A stretch of DNA of 64,000 nucleotides, taken from assembly GCF_000226565.1 (NCBI RefSeq), contig NC_016041.1, forward strand, positions 1,798,001 through 1,862,000, given 5' to 3'. The notes under the pieces are model-generated. The model saw only the letters and a list, made by a program, of their open reading frames with translations. It made no database searches and was not told the DNA's origin. Position 1 is the first letter of the stretch. Every line of letters begins with the position of its first letter. The DNA is from Glaciecola nitratireducens FR1064 (GTDB taxonomy: Bacteria > Pseudomonadota > Gammaproteobacteria > Enterobacterales > Alteromonadaceae). A program made the position numbers and the translations under genes. Shown here piece by piece: positions 9,229-18,659 of this stretch.

Positions 9229-12200
9229 AAAGTCCCTTCGATTAACTTCTTTGTCTTTTCATAATCAAACTCTTCCAAAGCATTCACTATAACATGAAGG
9301 ATAAGGTCGTCATCGTGATCTTTTGCAATATCGGCAAGCTCATCTACTAGTTCAAAAGGTACTAGTTCGCTTCGTGAAACCAAAGGCATAATTTCGTTTA
9401 AAATGTCTTTAACAAGGCGTTTCGTATCTGATTCAAAATTGTCTTTTTTATTTATTTCTAGCACATTATCAATGTCGGAAATGGCATCACCAAGCAAAAG
9501 GTTAAAGCGCTTTAAATCGGAAGAGATTAATTTGTTTTCACTAATCTTTTCTTCAAGCACAATTGCTAATCGATAGAGCTTTATTAGACCAACATTGCCT
9601 GAGCTCCCTTTGATTGTGTGTAACTTATCTCGCAACAAATCCATATCGACTCGGTTAGTTGGGAAGACAAATGATGTGTCGCCATGCTGCTTTTTAAATA
9701 AAGCTAAACTTTTAAGATAAATAGTTGGTTGATTAATAAGGATAGGGGGAGCAGACTCCCAATCCATCGTTAACAAATTATTTGGAATGATAATTTGTGA
9801 GTCAGTAATCATATTTTTATCTACGCTGCCGAGCATATGAAAATTAAGCAGTGGTTTGGGAGTTAAACTAAATCCGCTCACTAATGCTTTTTGCAATACG
9901 CCAACATCAATAGGTTTTGGAACATAGTCGTTCATACCGCTCTGCAAACACTTTTCTCTGTCGCCTTTCATTGCGTTGGCTGTCATAGCAATAATCGGAA
10001 TATTTTTATAGCGTTCACCAGCATCCCCTTGACGAATTTTTGCAGTGGCCTTGTATCCGTCTAATACGGGCATTTGGCAATCCATCAAAATCAATGTGTA
10101 GGGTTGATCAAGTTCGCTTTGTATCAGGGTTTGTATAGCAATACTGCCGTCAATAGCAACGCCATACTGTAGCCCAAACTTCTTCAATAGCCCTTCAGCC
10201 ACGAGCTGATTAACTGAATTATCTTCTACAATAAGGACTTTATGGTAGCTGGGCCACTTTACAATTTCTGGCAGTTGGTTGTTAGCGTTTACTGCTTTTA
10301 TATTGTTGCTTGCAGTGCTCTCATCACCTGACATTAGTGCTATCGTATTAAATAGTTCTGAGGAGCCAACTGGTTTCATTAAACAAGAGTCTAGTCCCAA
10401 TGAACCAAATTCTGCAACCGACATTTGAAATGACATTGAACTGAGCATCAGTATTTTTATGTCTTTGTAGCGGTCAATCATTTTTATGTCTGCTACGAGC
10501 GATAGACCATCCTTATTTGGCATGTTCATGTCAGTAATTATTAAATCGAGTTCAAGTGGCGCGGAGTTGAGTTTGTCTAGCGCGTCAAAAGCGTCTATAG
10601 CTAGGATCGGTTTAACGCCCCAATTCTCTAACTGGCTTGCTAATATTTCTCGATTCGTTTCGTTGTCATCAACAACCAGTATTTGCCAATCGACGATATT
10701 CGATCTCGCTTGAGGCTTGTCCTCTAGTAAACTGGTTTTCAAGTTGATATCGAAGCTGAATATGGTGCCTTTATTGATGCTTGAGGATACCTGTATTCTT
10801 CCTCCCATTAATTCAATCAGTCGCTCACAAATTGCTAGTCCCAATCCTGAACCACCATATACTCGCGTGGTAGATGTGTCGACTTGCATAAAGGACTCGA
10901 ATAAATGCTCAAGTTTGCTATCGGGTATACCAATCCCAGTATCTTCAACACTGCACTCAAGTCGTGTTGTGTCACCTTGGTTAATTGTTTTAGCCCTAAC
11001 CACAATTTGACCAACTTCAGTAAACTTAATTGCATTGCTGATAAGATTAGTAAGAACTTGGCGTAATCTAACAGCATCACCAACAACCATCTTTTGCTGA
11101 ATGTCTGAGACATCTACAATTAACTCTATCCCCTTGGCATCACTTCGTATTGCTAATGTTTGCGCAACATTTTCGATTTGTTGAGGGAGGTTAAAGTCGA
11201 GCGATTCAATTTCCATCCTTCCAGCTTCAACCCGCGAAAAATCTAAAATATCGTTTATGATGGTCAACAAACTAGAGGCACTGTTTTTCGCGACTTTAAG
11301 CTTATGAGTTTGATCGCTTGTCAGTCGTGTGTCGAGCAGCAAATCAATCATACCTAAGACGCCGTTCATAGGGGTGCGTATTTCATGCGACATCCGAGCA
11401 AGAAATTCACTTTTTGCGTTACTTGCTTCTTGCGCTGCTTTTGTAGCGTTGAGCATTGCACCTTCATATCGCTTTCTATCAGTGATATCTCGACTGATAC
11501 CCAAAATTCCAGCTTTGTCTTCACCAGCATAATGGATTAATGTTTTTCGAGTTTCGAACAACAGTTCTTTGCCCGTAACATCGATAGTGTTACGTTCCAC
11601 AATATGGGCTAATCCGCTCGATAAGAGCTTTTCATCATCCTTAGTAAAAAACTCTGCTTCATCCTTATCGTATAATTCATAGTCGGTCTTATCTACAATG
11701 AAAGCTTGTGAGTAGCCAGTTAACTTAGCGAACGACTTGTTTATTTGGACGTACCTTCCATCACTATCTTTACAAAATATAGGATCAGGAATGTTGTCCA
11801 GAATACTCTGCAAGGTCATTTTTTGGCTCTCGAGTTCCTTTGCTATCTTTAACAATTCGTGCGTTCGGCTGTCGACAGTTTCTTCCAAAATACTGGCAGA
11901 TTTTCTTAGCTTTCTATTTGTCGTATTCGACATGACAAAAAAGACAATAGAAGTAGATAGGGCAATGCCAATATTAACGGCTACAAGCGCAATTATTGTG
12001 TTCTTTGCTTTTTCAAACGGTAAATTTGCTTCAGCAAAGCTAATCTCCGTTGCAATACCTAAATGTAATTCCGGCAACCATTTCCAAGTACCTATAACTT
12101 GAGCACCCCGATAGCCAACATAGCCGCCTAAATTTTGACTTGACTCAAATTGCGTGATGCTTTTGGCCATTTCAGTCAGTTGAGTGTTTGCCGGAGCATC

Positions 12201-12362
12201 TTTACTTGGCACCGTCAATTGAACAGCGAGAATTTCAGATTCACTGCCGGCTATTTTGTCAAGATTGATTAAGGTTTCTTTGAATCTTGAAAGGGATACC
12301 AGCAGGCCTTGTTCGTTTATAATATAGGACTCACCAGACTCTCCAATCCGACCTAATGACAT
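9225..12362 (-). CDS. Hybrid sensor kinase, C-terminal part after a frameshift (TM-PAS-HisKA-HATPase-REC-REC-HPt)
   Basis: 1045 residues in this frame, but not a natural start: the protein begins inside a Cache-type sensor domain whose first half is encoded in another frame at 12362-13003. Visible parts are the end of the sensor, a membrane segment (about 122-145), PAS (about 185-295), HisKA with His326 in SHEIRTP, HATPase with NLISNAIKF, DTGIGIP and GGSGLGLAI, two receivers (Asp611 and Asp761) and an HPt domain with His915 in HTIKGSSG. One extra T in the T7 run at 12444-12450 (minus strand) joins both pieces into a 1259-residue kinase. It probably passes phosphate to the adjacent GGDEF-EAL regulator. 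Confidence 0.85.
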   Translation of the reverse strand: MSLGRIGESGESYIINEQGLLVSLSRFKETLINLDKIAGSESEILAVQLTVPSKDAPANTQLTEMAKSITQFESSQNLGGYVGYRGAQVIGTWKWLPELHLGIATEISFAEANLPFEKAKNTIIALVAVNIGIALSTSIVFFVMSNTTNRKLRKSASILEETVDSRTHELLKIAKELESQKMTLQSILDNIPDPIFCKDSDGRYVQINKSFAKLTGYSQAFIVDKTDYELYDKDEAEFFTKDDEKLLSSGLAHIVERNTIDVTGKELLFETRKTLIHYAGEDKAGILGISRDITDRKRYEGAMLNATKAAQEASNAKSEFLARMSHEIRTPMNGVLGMIDLLLDTRLTSDQTHKLKVAKNSASSLLTIINDILDFSRVEAGRMEIESLDFNLPQQIENVAQTLAIRSDAKGIELIVDVSDIQQKMVVGDAVRLRQVLTNLISNAIKFTEVGQIVVRAKTINQGDTTRLECSVEDTGIGIPDSKLEHLFESFMQVDTSTTRVYGGSGLGLAICERLIELMGGRIQVSSSINKGTIFSFDINLKTSLLEDKPQARSNIVDWQILVVDDNETNREILASQLENWGVKPILAIDAFDALDKLNSAPLELDLIITDMNMPNKDGLSLVADIKMIDRYKDIKILMLSSMSFQMSVAEFGSLGLDSCLMKPVGSSELFNTIALMSGDESTASNNIKAVNANNQLPEIVKWPSYHKVLIVEDNSVNQLVAEGLLKKFGLQYGVAIDGSIAIQTLIQSELDQPYTLILMDCQMPVLDGYKATAKIRQGDAGERYKNIPIIAMTANAMKGDREKCLQSGMNDYVPKPIDVGVLQKALVSGFSLTPKPLLNFHMLGSVDKNMITDSQIIIPNNLLTMDWESAPPILINQPTIYLKSLALFKKQHGDTSFVFPTNRVDMDLLRDKLHTIKGSSGNVGLIKLYRLAIVLEEKISENKLISSDLKRFNLLLGDAISDIDNVLEINKKDNFESDTKRLVKDILNEIMPLVSRSELVPFELVDELADIAKDHDDDLILHVIVNALEEFDYEKTKKLIEGTL

Positions 12363-13003
12363 TATTTGCGAGATTTTATCCTCGGGGTTATGCGATGACG
12401 CAATGACACCAATAACTTTTTCTTCGAATACAATGGGAGCAATAAAAAAACAAAGGTTTCAAATGTACTTGGTCCCGTTTTAATTTTCATAGGCGGAATA
12501 AAAGCTGCTTTTCCTTGCAGAGCATCCTGAAATAAACGAGGGGAAGTCCTAGCTATTGCACTTTCTTGAGAGTTGAAAAGTGGTCGGCTAGAATAAAGAT
12601 ATTTACCTTCGGTTGAGATAAGGTGATATTCAGTTTTTGTTTGCAATGCATCTAACGAGTTTAGATAAACCGCAGTCGACTCTCTGTAGGCCGCTAGGTT
12701 TCTAGCTTCTTGGTTCTCAAATGCTTCCTTTAAATTTAAAGTAATAGATTGAACAATTTCGTTTTCAGATAGCCTTAGCAATTCCGATTTTCGTTGTTCC
12801 GTCCAAAACCTAAGAGCTGCTTCTGTCGTATTCATTACTGCATTTAAAGATGCTCCATATTCAGCTCTGACGCTGGACTCTGTGGTCTTGATAGCGGCTC
12901 TTGTCAACCCGATTGTGATCACTGCGACTAATATCAAACATAAAATAACAAGGGTTATTCGCTTTGAATTTGAAGACTTAGCATTGCGGTTTGATTCAGG
13001 CAA
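12362..13003 (-). CDS. Hybrid sensor kinase, N-terminal part before the frameshift
   Basis: 213 residues: a membrane segment at about 15-36, then a periplasmic Cache-like region (YLNSLDALQ, YHLISTEGKYLYSS). After the ETFVF stretch the frame runs into a basic, unrelated tail and stops. The +1 frame of the same DNA reads FIAPIVFEEKVIGVIASSHN, a natural continuation of the sensor fold that leads straight into the downstream 1045-residue frame. The break is therefore a one-base deletion in a run of seven T (plus-strand A, 12444-12450). It could be a sequencing error, a real mutation or a phase-variable site. Confidence 0.8.
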   Translation of the reverse strand: MPESNRNAKSSNSKRITLVILCLILVAVITIGLTRAAIKTTESSVRAEYGASLNAVMNTTEAALRFWTEQRKSELLRLSENEIVQSITLNLKEAFENQEARNLAAYRESTAVYLNSLDALQTKTEYHLISTEGKYLYSSRPLFNSQESAIARTSPRLFQDALQGKAAFIPPMKIKTGPSTFETFVFLLLPLYSKKKLLVSLRHRITPRIKSRK

Positions 13004-13111
13004 ATTACAGCTCCCTTGGTCTTTGCTTTAAAAGTGTTTGATAAGTTAAGCTTTTAAAATACAACTAAATTTATATTAGTTTCTGAAAATGAAAATATTT
13101 TGAAAAAGCGC

Positions 13112-13140
13112 TTGCGCAATCCCATGTGCATCGTTATTAT
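13112..13140 (+). promoter_or_regulatory. Promoter of tRNA-Val
   Basis: TTGCGC (13112-13117), a 17-bp spacer and TATTAT (13135-13140), followed by a GC-rich discriminator (ACGCGCCGC) just before the tRNA at 13160. A GC-rich discriminator is typical of stringently controlled stable-RNA promoters. Confidence 0.75.
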
Positions 13141-13159
13141 ACGCGCCGCTTACAGCGAT

Positions 13160-13236
<77 letters not shown>

Positions 13237-13943
13237 AATCTAAAGGCTTTCAGCCTTAGTGACTACTAACAATATCCGAATTAAATAAAAGTGGGGCCAA
13301 ATGGGACTACTTGCACTTTTCTATATTTTTCACTGCTAAAAAATCAAATTTTACATTGCACTTCTTTAGAAAAATAAAGACCTAATAATCAAAAGTCGCA
13401 CATAAAATTTGCCTGAATTTTGATGATATATGTTGTTTGGGATAAGTACAATAAACTAAATAATTCCGAGTGCCCAACTTGTGCCCCGATAGATTTTAGC
13501 TAGTCAATTTCGCACATATTACTTTAGATACTAATTATTCCAAGATTTTCATACAGGTTTAGCTCTTGCACTTCCATCATGTAAACATGAAACGCGTTTA
13601 TCAATCCAATAGCAAGATCAATCTTATTAGGTGACTTTGCTTTGTTCGGCTTTATATCTTGCTTGATGATATTAGTGGGGCGGTTTTAAATGTTAAATAG
13701 TAAGGTTCTGTTTTAATTAATATTTTAGTGAATCGTAATCGTACAATAATCCCGCGGTTTAGTGTCGGGTTCCTATACATACCTTTTACCTAAGAGTTTT
13801 TCATTATCATAATCTGTTGTTATTTATAGCTAAAAATACATGGCTTGATTAGTGCTTACATAAAATTATTTAATTTGGAATTCTCTAAAATAATAATAAT
13901 AAACCTGATTATGCAGGCGATGTGTTCAAAACAAGGTAGTGTA
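13237..13943. other. Gene-free interval downstream of tRNA-Val, possible old attachment region
   Basis: About 700 bp, AT-rich, with no supported gene on either strand. It holds an imperfect inverted pair, GTGGGGCCAAATGGGACT (from 13291) and GTGCCCAACTTGTGCCCC (13470-13487), of the kind seen as integrase arm-type sites beside tRNA genes. It also has a 23-bp segment at 13390-13412 that recurs imperfectly at 15464-15485, beyond the phage-like genes. No integrase frame was found and no clear copy of the tRNA 3' end was seen. Confidence 0.4.
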
Positions 13944-14531
13944 ATGAAATTTAAAATGTTAAAAGCGGCGTTTGCTGGATTGGTATTAACGGTGAGTGGT
14001 TTTGCTAATTCCGCAGTTATTTTGAGTGGTGACGTGACCGCTGGTTCTGGTGTGCTAAAGCTTACCACAGATTACAGGTTTGAAGTTACCTCTGCGGGCA
14101 TAGTGCGAATTATGGTTTTTGACGAATGGGCGGTGACTTCGGGTATTAGGAGATTATCGATACTTTCGGGGCCATTCAGTTTATTGGTTAACGGAGTAGA
14201 TGCTGGTGTTGCGGCAGCTGGAATGTATGATTCTTTCAGTTTTACAAGTAATGACGTCTCTCCTGCTGACACGTATATGTACTGGAATAATAATATAAGC
14301 GTGACAATAGGGGACATTTTAACTATAAAAGCGGGCTCATGGGATTTATCGGCAATTGCAGGTTGGAATACCAATGTTAGTGGGCAATTCGATGGAGAAT
14401 TATTTTTGACCGATGATGTTGGTGTAAAACGTACTGGAAATGGTGTAGCCGTCCCAGAGCCATCAACACTAGCCATTCTAGCATTGAGCTTAATTGGTTT
14501 AGGCGCACGTCGCTTCAAAAAGTTAGTTTAA
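13944..14531 (+). CDS. PEP-CTERM sorting-domain protein
   Basis: 195 residues from the ATG at 13944, which has an AAGG ribosome binding site and opens directly into a Sec signal peptide (MKFKMLKAAFAGLVLTVSG); a longer upstream frame is less likely. The mature part is a small Ser/Thr/Asn-rich domain of unknown function. The C-terminus has the full PEP-CTERM signal: VPEP, a hydrophobic stretch, then ARRF-KK. Such proteins are cut and anchored or exported by an exosortase, with exopolysaccharide. No exosortase gene is in the window, so it would have to be elsewhere. A terminator follows at 14545. Confidence 0.85.
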   Translation: MKFKMLKAAFAGLVLTVSGFANSAVILSGDVTAGSGVLKLTTDYRFEVTSAGIVRIMVFDEWAVTSGIRRLSILSGPFSLLVNGVDAGVAAAGMYDSFSFTSNDVSPADTYMYWNNNISVTIGDILTIKAGSWDLSAIAGWNTNVSGQFDGELFLTDDVGVKRTGNGVAVPEPSTLAILALSLIGLGARRFKKLV

Positions 14532-14544
14532 TAGTTTTCTGAAA

Positions 14545-14576
14545 AGCATCTTCCATTCGGTAGGTGCTTTTTTTTT
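14545..14576 (+). terminator. Intrinsic terminator of the PEP-CTERM gene
   Basis: AGCATCT (14545-14551) pairs with AGGTGCT, with one G-T pair, around a short loop and is followed by a run of T. It starts 14 bp after the stop codon. Confidence 0.75.
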
Positions 14577-14631
14577 ACATACCATACTTTTTCAAAATTT
14601 CATCTGCTGGATCGCGAACCTCTAGTTTTAG

Positions 14632-14961
14632 TTAAGTTCGGCTTTCAGGCGTTAAATACAAATCTGAAGCAATACCTCTTAATTGTCCGTGTAACGAAGC
14701 TGAGAAGCCTTGCGGATCTGCTCTTAATTTGGATAAAAGAAAACAATATTGCTCTAAAATAGGGCTGTCTGCGCCTGTAATAAGGCTGTATTGATTCATT
14801 TCTCGCTTTACCTGTGACCAAATGCGCCTTGTTTCACCTTGTAAATGTTTAGGGCATTCCGGGAAACGATAATGCTCGTCTGGCTTATGATTCGGGGCTT
14901 CTCTGTCCTTTCTCAATGTTCCTGCTATTATCTTTTCTGCTGTTGATTTGCCAGTGTTCAT
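14632..14961 (-). CDS. Phage terminase small subunit, P27-like
   Basis: 109 residues. The N-terminal GTLRKDRE, the middle CPKHLQGETRRIWSQV and SLITGADSPILEQYC, and the C-terminal LYLTPESR ending follow the pattern of P27-family small terminases, which recognise phage DNA for packaging. Length and ending suggest a complete small gene rather than a fragment. No large terminase, capsid or integrase gene is near, so this is part of a decayed prophage or phage satellite. It may be non-functional. Confidence 0.65.
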   Translation of the reverse strand: MNTGKSTAEKIIAGTLRKDREAPNHKPDEHYRFPECPKHLQGETRRIWSQVKREMNQYSLITGADSPILEQYCFLLSKLRADPQGFSASLHGQLRGIASDLYLTPESRT

Positions 14962-15106
14962 AACTTTTTATTGCCTTGTGTTTGCCGTTCTTGCGATTTC
15001 TGAAGTGACGGTGTGTAAATAAGTGTAGGCGGCGGTATAGATACTCAAAGCCCCTAGTCTTTGTTTAGGGGGGAGGGGCTGAGTGTAAAAATAATATTTA
15101 ATCCGT

Positions 15107-15319
15107 CTAGCTTTCTGTTGTTTGCTCACTGCTACCGTTCCAAGTCTGCGAGAATTGATCACTCGCTTCTCCTGGTGCTAAGTTCTCTCTGGCTCTGCAT
15201 TCGTTAGAACACATTAATCCATTCTTGATAGCCAGATCATAAATGTCATAGCGCTCTCTTGGTGTGATTCCGAGTATGTCGTTAGTCTCGAATTGAATTT
15301 TAGTTGCAGTTGTAGTCAC
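15107..15319 (-). CDS. Short phage-like ORF resembling the C-terminus of a portal protein
   Basis: 70 residues from a GTG start. The segment IYDLAIKNGLMCSNECRARENLAPGEASDQF resembles the end of HK97-type portal proteins, where a G-hydrophobic-NE-R-EN-P pattern precedes a glycine/aspartate turn; the identification rests only on this pattern. An in-frame stop lies just upstream of the GTG, so no longer portal frame exists here. It sits upstream of the small terminase gene on the same strand. Best read as a remnant or a small satellite gene. Confidence 0.4.
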   Translation of the reverse strand: MTTTATKIQFETNDILGITPRERYDIYDLAIKNGLMCSNECRARENLAPGEASDQFSQTWNGSSEQTTES

Positions 15320-15525
15320 ATTTCACTCTGGTAATAACTTCATCAGCAACGATGATTCGATATTCTCTAACCAGGGTTTTAATGTTTGTTTTAGATAAGC
15401 CTTGAGCGCATGAACAGAGAAAAGTTTATTATTTAGTTCAGGCATAAAAGAGACGCAATACCCAAAAGCGTGCACATAAATTGCATGCATTGCACTAAAT
15501 AAGTTACTTAAACAGAAGAATATTT

Positions 15526-18500
15526 ATGGATTACGGCTGGTTGTTACTATCATCAATGTTGGTATTTTTGATGCAGGCTGGGTTCTTATGTCTTGAGACG
15601 GGTAAAATTCGTAGTAAAAACAGCATTAATGTCGCAGCAAAGAATATTTCTGATTTTATTATTGCGGCAATAATATTCTGGTTGTTCGGTTTTGCTTTGA
15701 TGTTCGGTGATTCATTTAACGGTTTTATCGGTACGTCTACGCTCTTTTTTGGTGCAAACAATTCACCTTACCAAATCAGTTTCTTTATTTTTCAAATGAT
15801 GTTTTGTGGTACAGCCGCCACTATCCTCTCTGGTGCAGTTGCCGAGAGGATGTCTTTTCGGGCATATCTTTATGCAACCATCTTGCTGACTTCTATTATT
15901 TACCCGATTTCAGGTCACTGGGCATGGGCATCCTTTTACAATGAAAATAATATAGGTTGGCTACAAGCTTTAGGTTTTGTCGATTTTGCAGGGTCGACAG
16001 TGGTGCATTCTGTCGGCGGTTGGGTGGCGCTTGCAGCAATTATTATTATTGGTCCGCGCTTAGGCCGTTTTGATTCAGCCATCCCTTTCCCTATCGGCAG
16101 CAATATTCCCTTGTCGGTTCTAGGCACATTGTTAATTTGGCTTGGTTGGTTCGGTTTCAATGGCGGCAGTACTTTAGTCTTTGGCGATCAGGTACCGGGG
16201 ATCCTATTGAACACTACGTTGGCCGCTGCATGGGGTGGAATTTCAGCAGCCGCGTTTCATTATTATGTGTATAGATATGTAGATGTCACATTTATTATGA
16301 ATGGTGTTATCGCTGGGCTAGTGGCAATTACAGCTTCATGTCACGCCGTCAGCCCACAAGCGTCTGCGATTATCGGTGGTATCGCTGGCGTTATTTTGGT
16401 CTCAGGTACGCTTTGGATAAACAAACTAAAAATTGACGATGCGTTGGGGGTTGTGCCAGCGCACCTATTTGCTGGAATATGGGGGACCATAGCGGTAGCG
16501 ATCTTTGCAGATCTCAGCTTACTCGATACTGGTTTAAGCCGACCTGAACAATTATTCGCTCAGTTAGTCGGCATAGCAGCAATTGGTGCGTACGCTTTTG
16601 TGATTGGTTTTGTTGGATTAAAGGTGATTAATAAAATTCACCCCCTGCGAGTGTCGGCTGAGTATGAACTGCAAGGCATGAACGTGAGTGAGCACAAAGC
16701 GTCCACCGAATTAGTCGACTTACTGAATAATATGCATAGCCAGGAAACCAGAGGAAATTTCTCGGAGCCGGTCCCTGTCGAACCTTTTACGGAGGTAGGA
16801 CAAATTGCTAATCAGTACAACAATGTCATTCAACGTGTTACTGACGAAATAGGAAAACGGGACAGCGCTATCGATCGTTTTCGTTCCAGTGAAAAGCGTA
16901 AAAGTGCCATTCTTGATTCTTCAATGGATAGCATCTTGTCTATCGATTTTAAGGGTAATATCATCGAGTTTAACCATGCTGCAGAACTTACATTCGGCTA
17001 TCTCAAGCAACAGGTGGCAGGTAAAAACATCCTAAGTTTGTTTATTCCAACGGAACAGCAACAAAAATTTGTAATGAGCCTAGAGCATAAGTTTGCAGCT
17101 GCTGATGGTCTGCTTATCAACCGTCGAAATTCCTTCAGGTTGCAGGGGCATTCTGGTCACCTTTTCCCAGCCGAGATTACGATTACCAGCACTAATGTTA
17201 ACGATGATTTAAGAAATGAATATACTTGGCATGTCAGGGATGTAACACGAGAGGTTAAGCTGCAAACGAAACTGAAACAATTGGCCTACAGTGATCCTCT
17301 AACAGGGCTATATAACCGGACATTTCTGCTACAAACCTTAAGCAGAACATTAAGCTATCAGATAAAAAGTGAAGGTATAGTGGCCGTTTTTTTTATGGAC
17401 CTAGATAAGTTTAAGAAGATAAATGACACTCTGGGTCACAAAGCTGGAGACCAATTGCTAAACGAAGTTGCACACCGACTTACACAATCGACGCGAAACT
17501 CTGACACTATTGCGCGCTGGGGTGGAGATGAGTTTGTAGTAATGATAGCTGGAGATGTCAACATCGCCCTAATTCACGCCAAAGCCAGGGAATTTTTAAA
17601 GGTTATGCGTGAACCTATGGACTTGGCCGGAAGGCAAATTAATATTCCCGTTAGTATAGGAATAGCGGTGGCAATAGATGAAGATATTACTGCTGAACAA
17701 CTGATTCAACATGCAGATATTGCTATGTATAGCGCAAAGCAGAAGGGACGAGACCACTTTCAATTTTTTCATCCTGACATGGCGCACAAGGCACTCAAAC
17801 AATTTAATTTCGAACAGTCGATTCGCCAAGCGCTTCAAGAGTCTGATCAGTTCTTTTTAAACTACCAGCCAAAAATAGATGCGCAACGTTCTATCATCGG
17901 TTTTGAAGCCCTTGTTCGCTGGCTGCATCCTGAAGAAGGCTTGATAATGCCTGGCGAATTTATTCCTTTAGCAGAAGAATCAGACTGCATCATTTTGTTA
18001 GATAAGAAGGTGATCCACCAAGCTATTGAGCAGTTGCAAGTCTGGCGCGAGCAAAACTTAAAGCTTTTGCCTGTATCCATCAATATTTCAGGCAAGCATC
18101 TTATTTCAGGCAATTTGGTAAGTTTTATTCAAGCTGAATTAGAGCGAAGTGGACTTGATGGAAGCCTAATCGAATTAGAAATTACCGAAGGCGTGCTGCT
18201 AACAGATTTTGAGCGCTGCATAACGGTAATGACGGAATTAAAAACACTCAACATTAGCTTATCTATTGATGATTTTGGTACCGGTTATTCATCCTTAAAT
18301 TATTTGAAACGATTACCGATAGATATCCTTAAAATAGACCGTTCTTTCGTTGAGGAATGCGACACACTAAAAGAAGATGGGCAAATTGTATCAACAATTA
18401 TCAGTCTTGCGCATAACTTGGAATTAAAAACTATTGCTGAGGGCGTAGAAACCCTTGAGCAATTCAATTTCCTGCTGAGCAAGGGATGCGAAGCATTCCA

Positions 18501-18576
18501 AGGGTACTATTTTTACCGGCCACTTAGCTCAGCTGATATATGCACTTTACTAAAGGCACTTGGCAACTCGCATTAA
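15526..18576 (+). CDS. Ammonium transporter fused to PAS, GGDEF and EAL domains
   Basis: 1016 residues. Residues 1 to about 372 form an Amt/Rh channel with eleven likely membrane helices. The twin pore histidines are His161 (FAGSTVVHS) and His313 (VPAHLFAG), and the WFGFNGGS signature is near 208. A linker (about 375-455), PAS (about 460-575), GGDEF (about 585-745; GGDEF at 666-670 with an RxxD inhibitory site, RNSD, at 657-660) and EAL (about 765-1010; EAL at 794-796 with SINIS, LEITEG, IDDFG, LKIDR, AEGVE, FQGYY) follow. Both enzyme domains look intact. The protein probably ties ammonium uptake or sensing to c-di-GMP. No glnK gene is adjacent. Confidence 0.93.
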   Translation: MDYGWLLLSSMLVFLMQAGFLCLETGKIRSKNSINVAAKNISDFIIAAIIFWLFGFALMFGDSFNGFIGTSTLFFGANNSPYQISFFIFQMMFCGTAATILSGAVAERMSFRAYLYATILLTSIIYPISGHWAWASFYNENNIGWLQALGFVDFAGSTVVHSVGGWVALAAIIIIGPRLGRFDSAIPFPIGSNIPLSVLGTLLIWLGWFGFNGGSTLVFGDQVPGILLNTTLAAAWGGISAAAFHYYVYRYVDVTFIMNGVIAGLVAITASCHAVSPQASAIIGGIAGVILVSGTLWINKLKIDDALGVVPAHLFAGIWGTIAVAIFADLSLLDTGLSRPEQLFAQLVGIAAIGAYAFVIGFVGLKVINKIHPLRVSAEYELQGMNVSEHKASTELVDLLNNMHSQETRGNFSEPVPVEPFTEVGQIANQYNNVIQRVTDEIGKRDSAIDRFRSSEKRKSAILDSSMDSILSIDFKGNIIEFNHAAELTFGYLKQQVAGKNILSLFIPTEQQQKFVMSLEHKFAAADGLLINRRNSFRLQGHSGHLFPAEITITSTNVNDDLRNEYTWHVRDVTREVKLQTKLKQLAYSDPLTGLYNRTFLLQTLSRTLSYQIKSEGIVAVFFMDLDKFKKINDTLGHKAGDQLLNEVAHRLTQSTRNSDTIARWGGDEFVVMIAGDVNIALIHAKAREFLKVMREPMDLAGRQINIPVSIGIAVAIDEDITAEQLIQHADIAMYSAKQKGRDHFQFFHPDMAHKALKQFNFEQSIRQALQESDQFFLNYQPKIDAQRSIIGFEALVRWLHPEEGLIMPGEFIPLAEESDCIILLDKKVIHQAIEQLQVWREQNLKLLPVSINISGKHLISGNLVSFIQAELERSGLDGSLIELEITEGVLLTDFERCITVMTELKTLNISLSIDDFGTGYSSLNYLKRLPIDILKIDRSFVEECDTLKEDGQIVSTIISLAHNLELKTIAEGVETLEQFNFLLSKGCEAFQGYYFYRPLSSADICTLLKALGNSH

Positions 18577-18659
18577 GCGTTGAACGTTTTTTTATTTTAT
18601 TCACTATTTGAAGGGAAGACGCAATAATGAAGCTGTTCGATTAACCAGAGAACGATAAA

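Noticed and set aside
9225-13003. Programmed ribosomal frameshifting in the hybrid kinase
   Set aside because: A run of seven T could slip, but no stimulatory structure or upstream signal was recognised and this gene type is not known for it; an indel is simpler.
13845-13943. Extended N-terminus for the PEP-CTERM protein
   Set aside because: The added residues precede a complete signal peptide with its own ribosome binding site at 13944.
14968-15162. 64-codon minus-strand frame between the two phage-like genes
   Set aside because: It overlaps the portal-like frame in another frame, has no motif, and its composition looks random.
13237-15525. Duplicate of the tRNA-Val 3' end as a classical attachment site
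   Set aside because: No copy of the T-arm/acceptor sequence was found by eye in this interval; only short imperfect repeats were seen.
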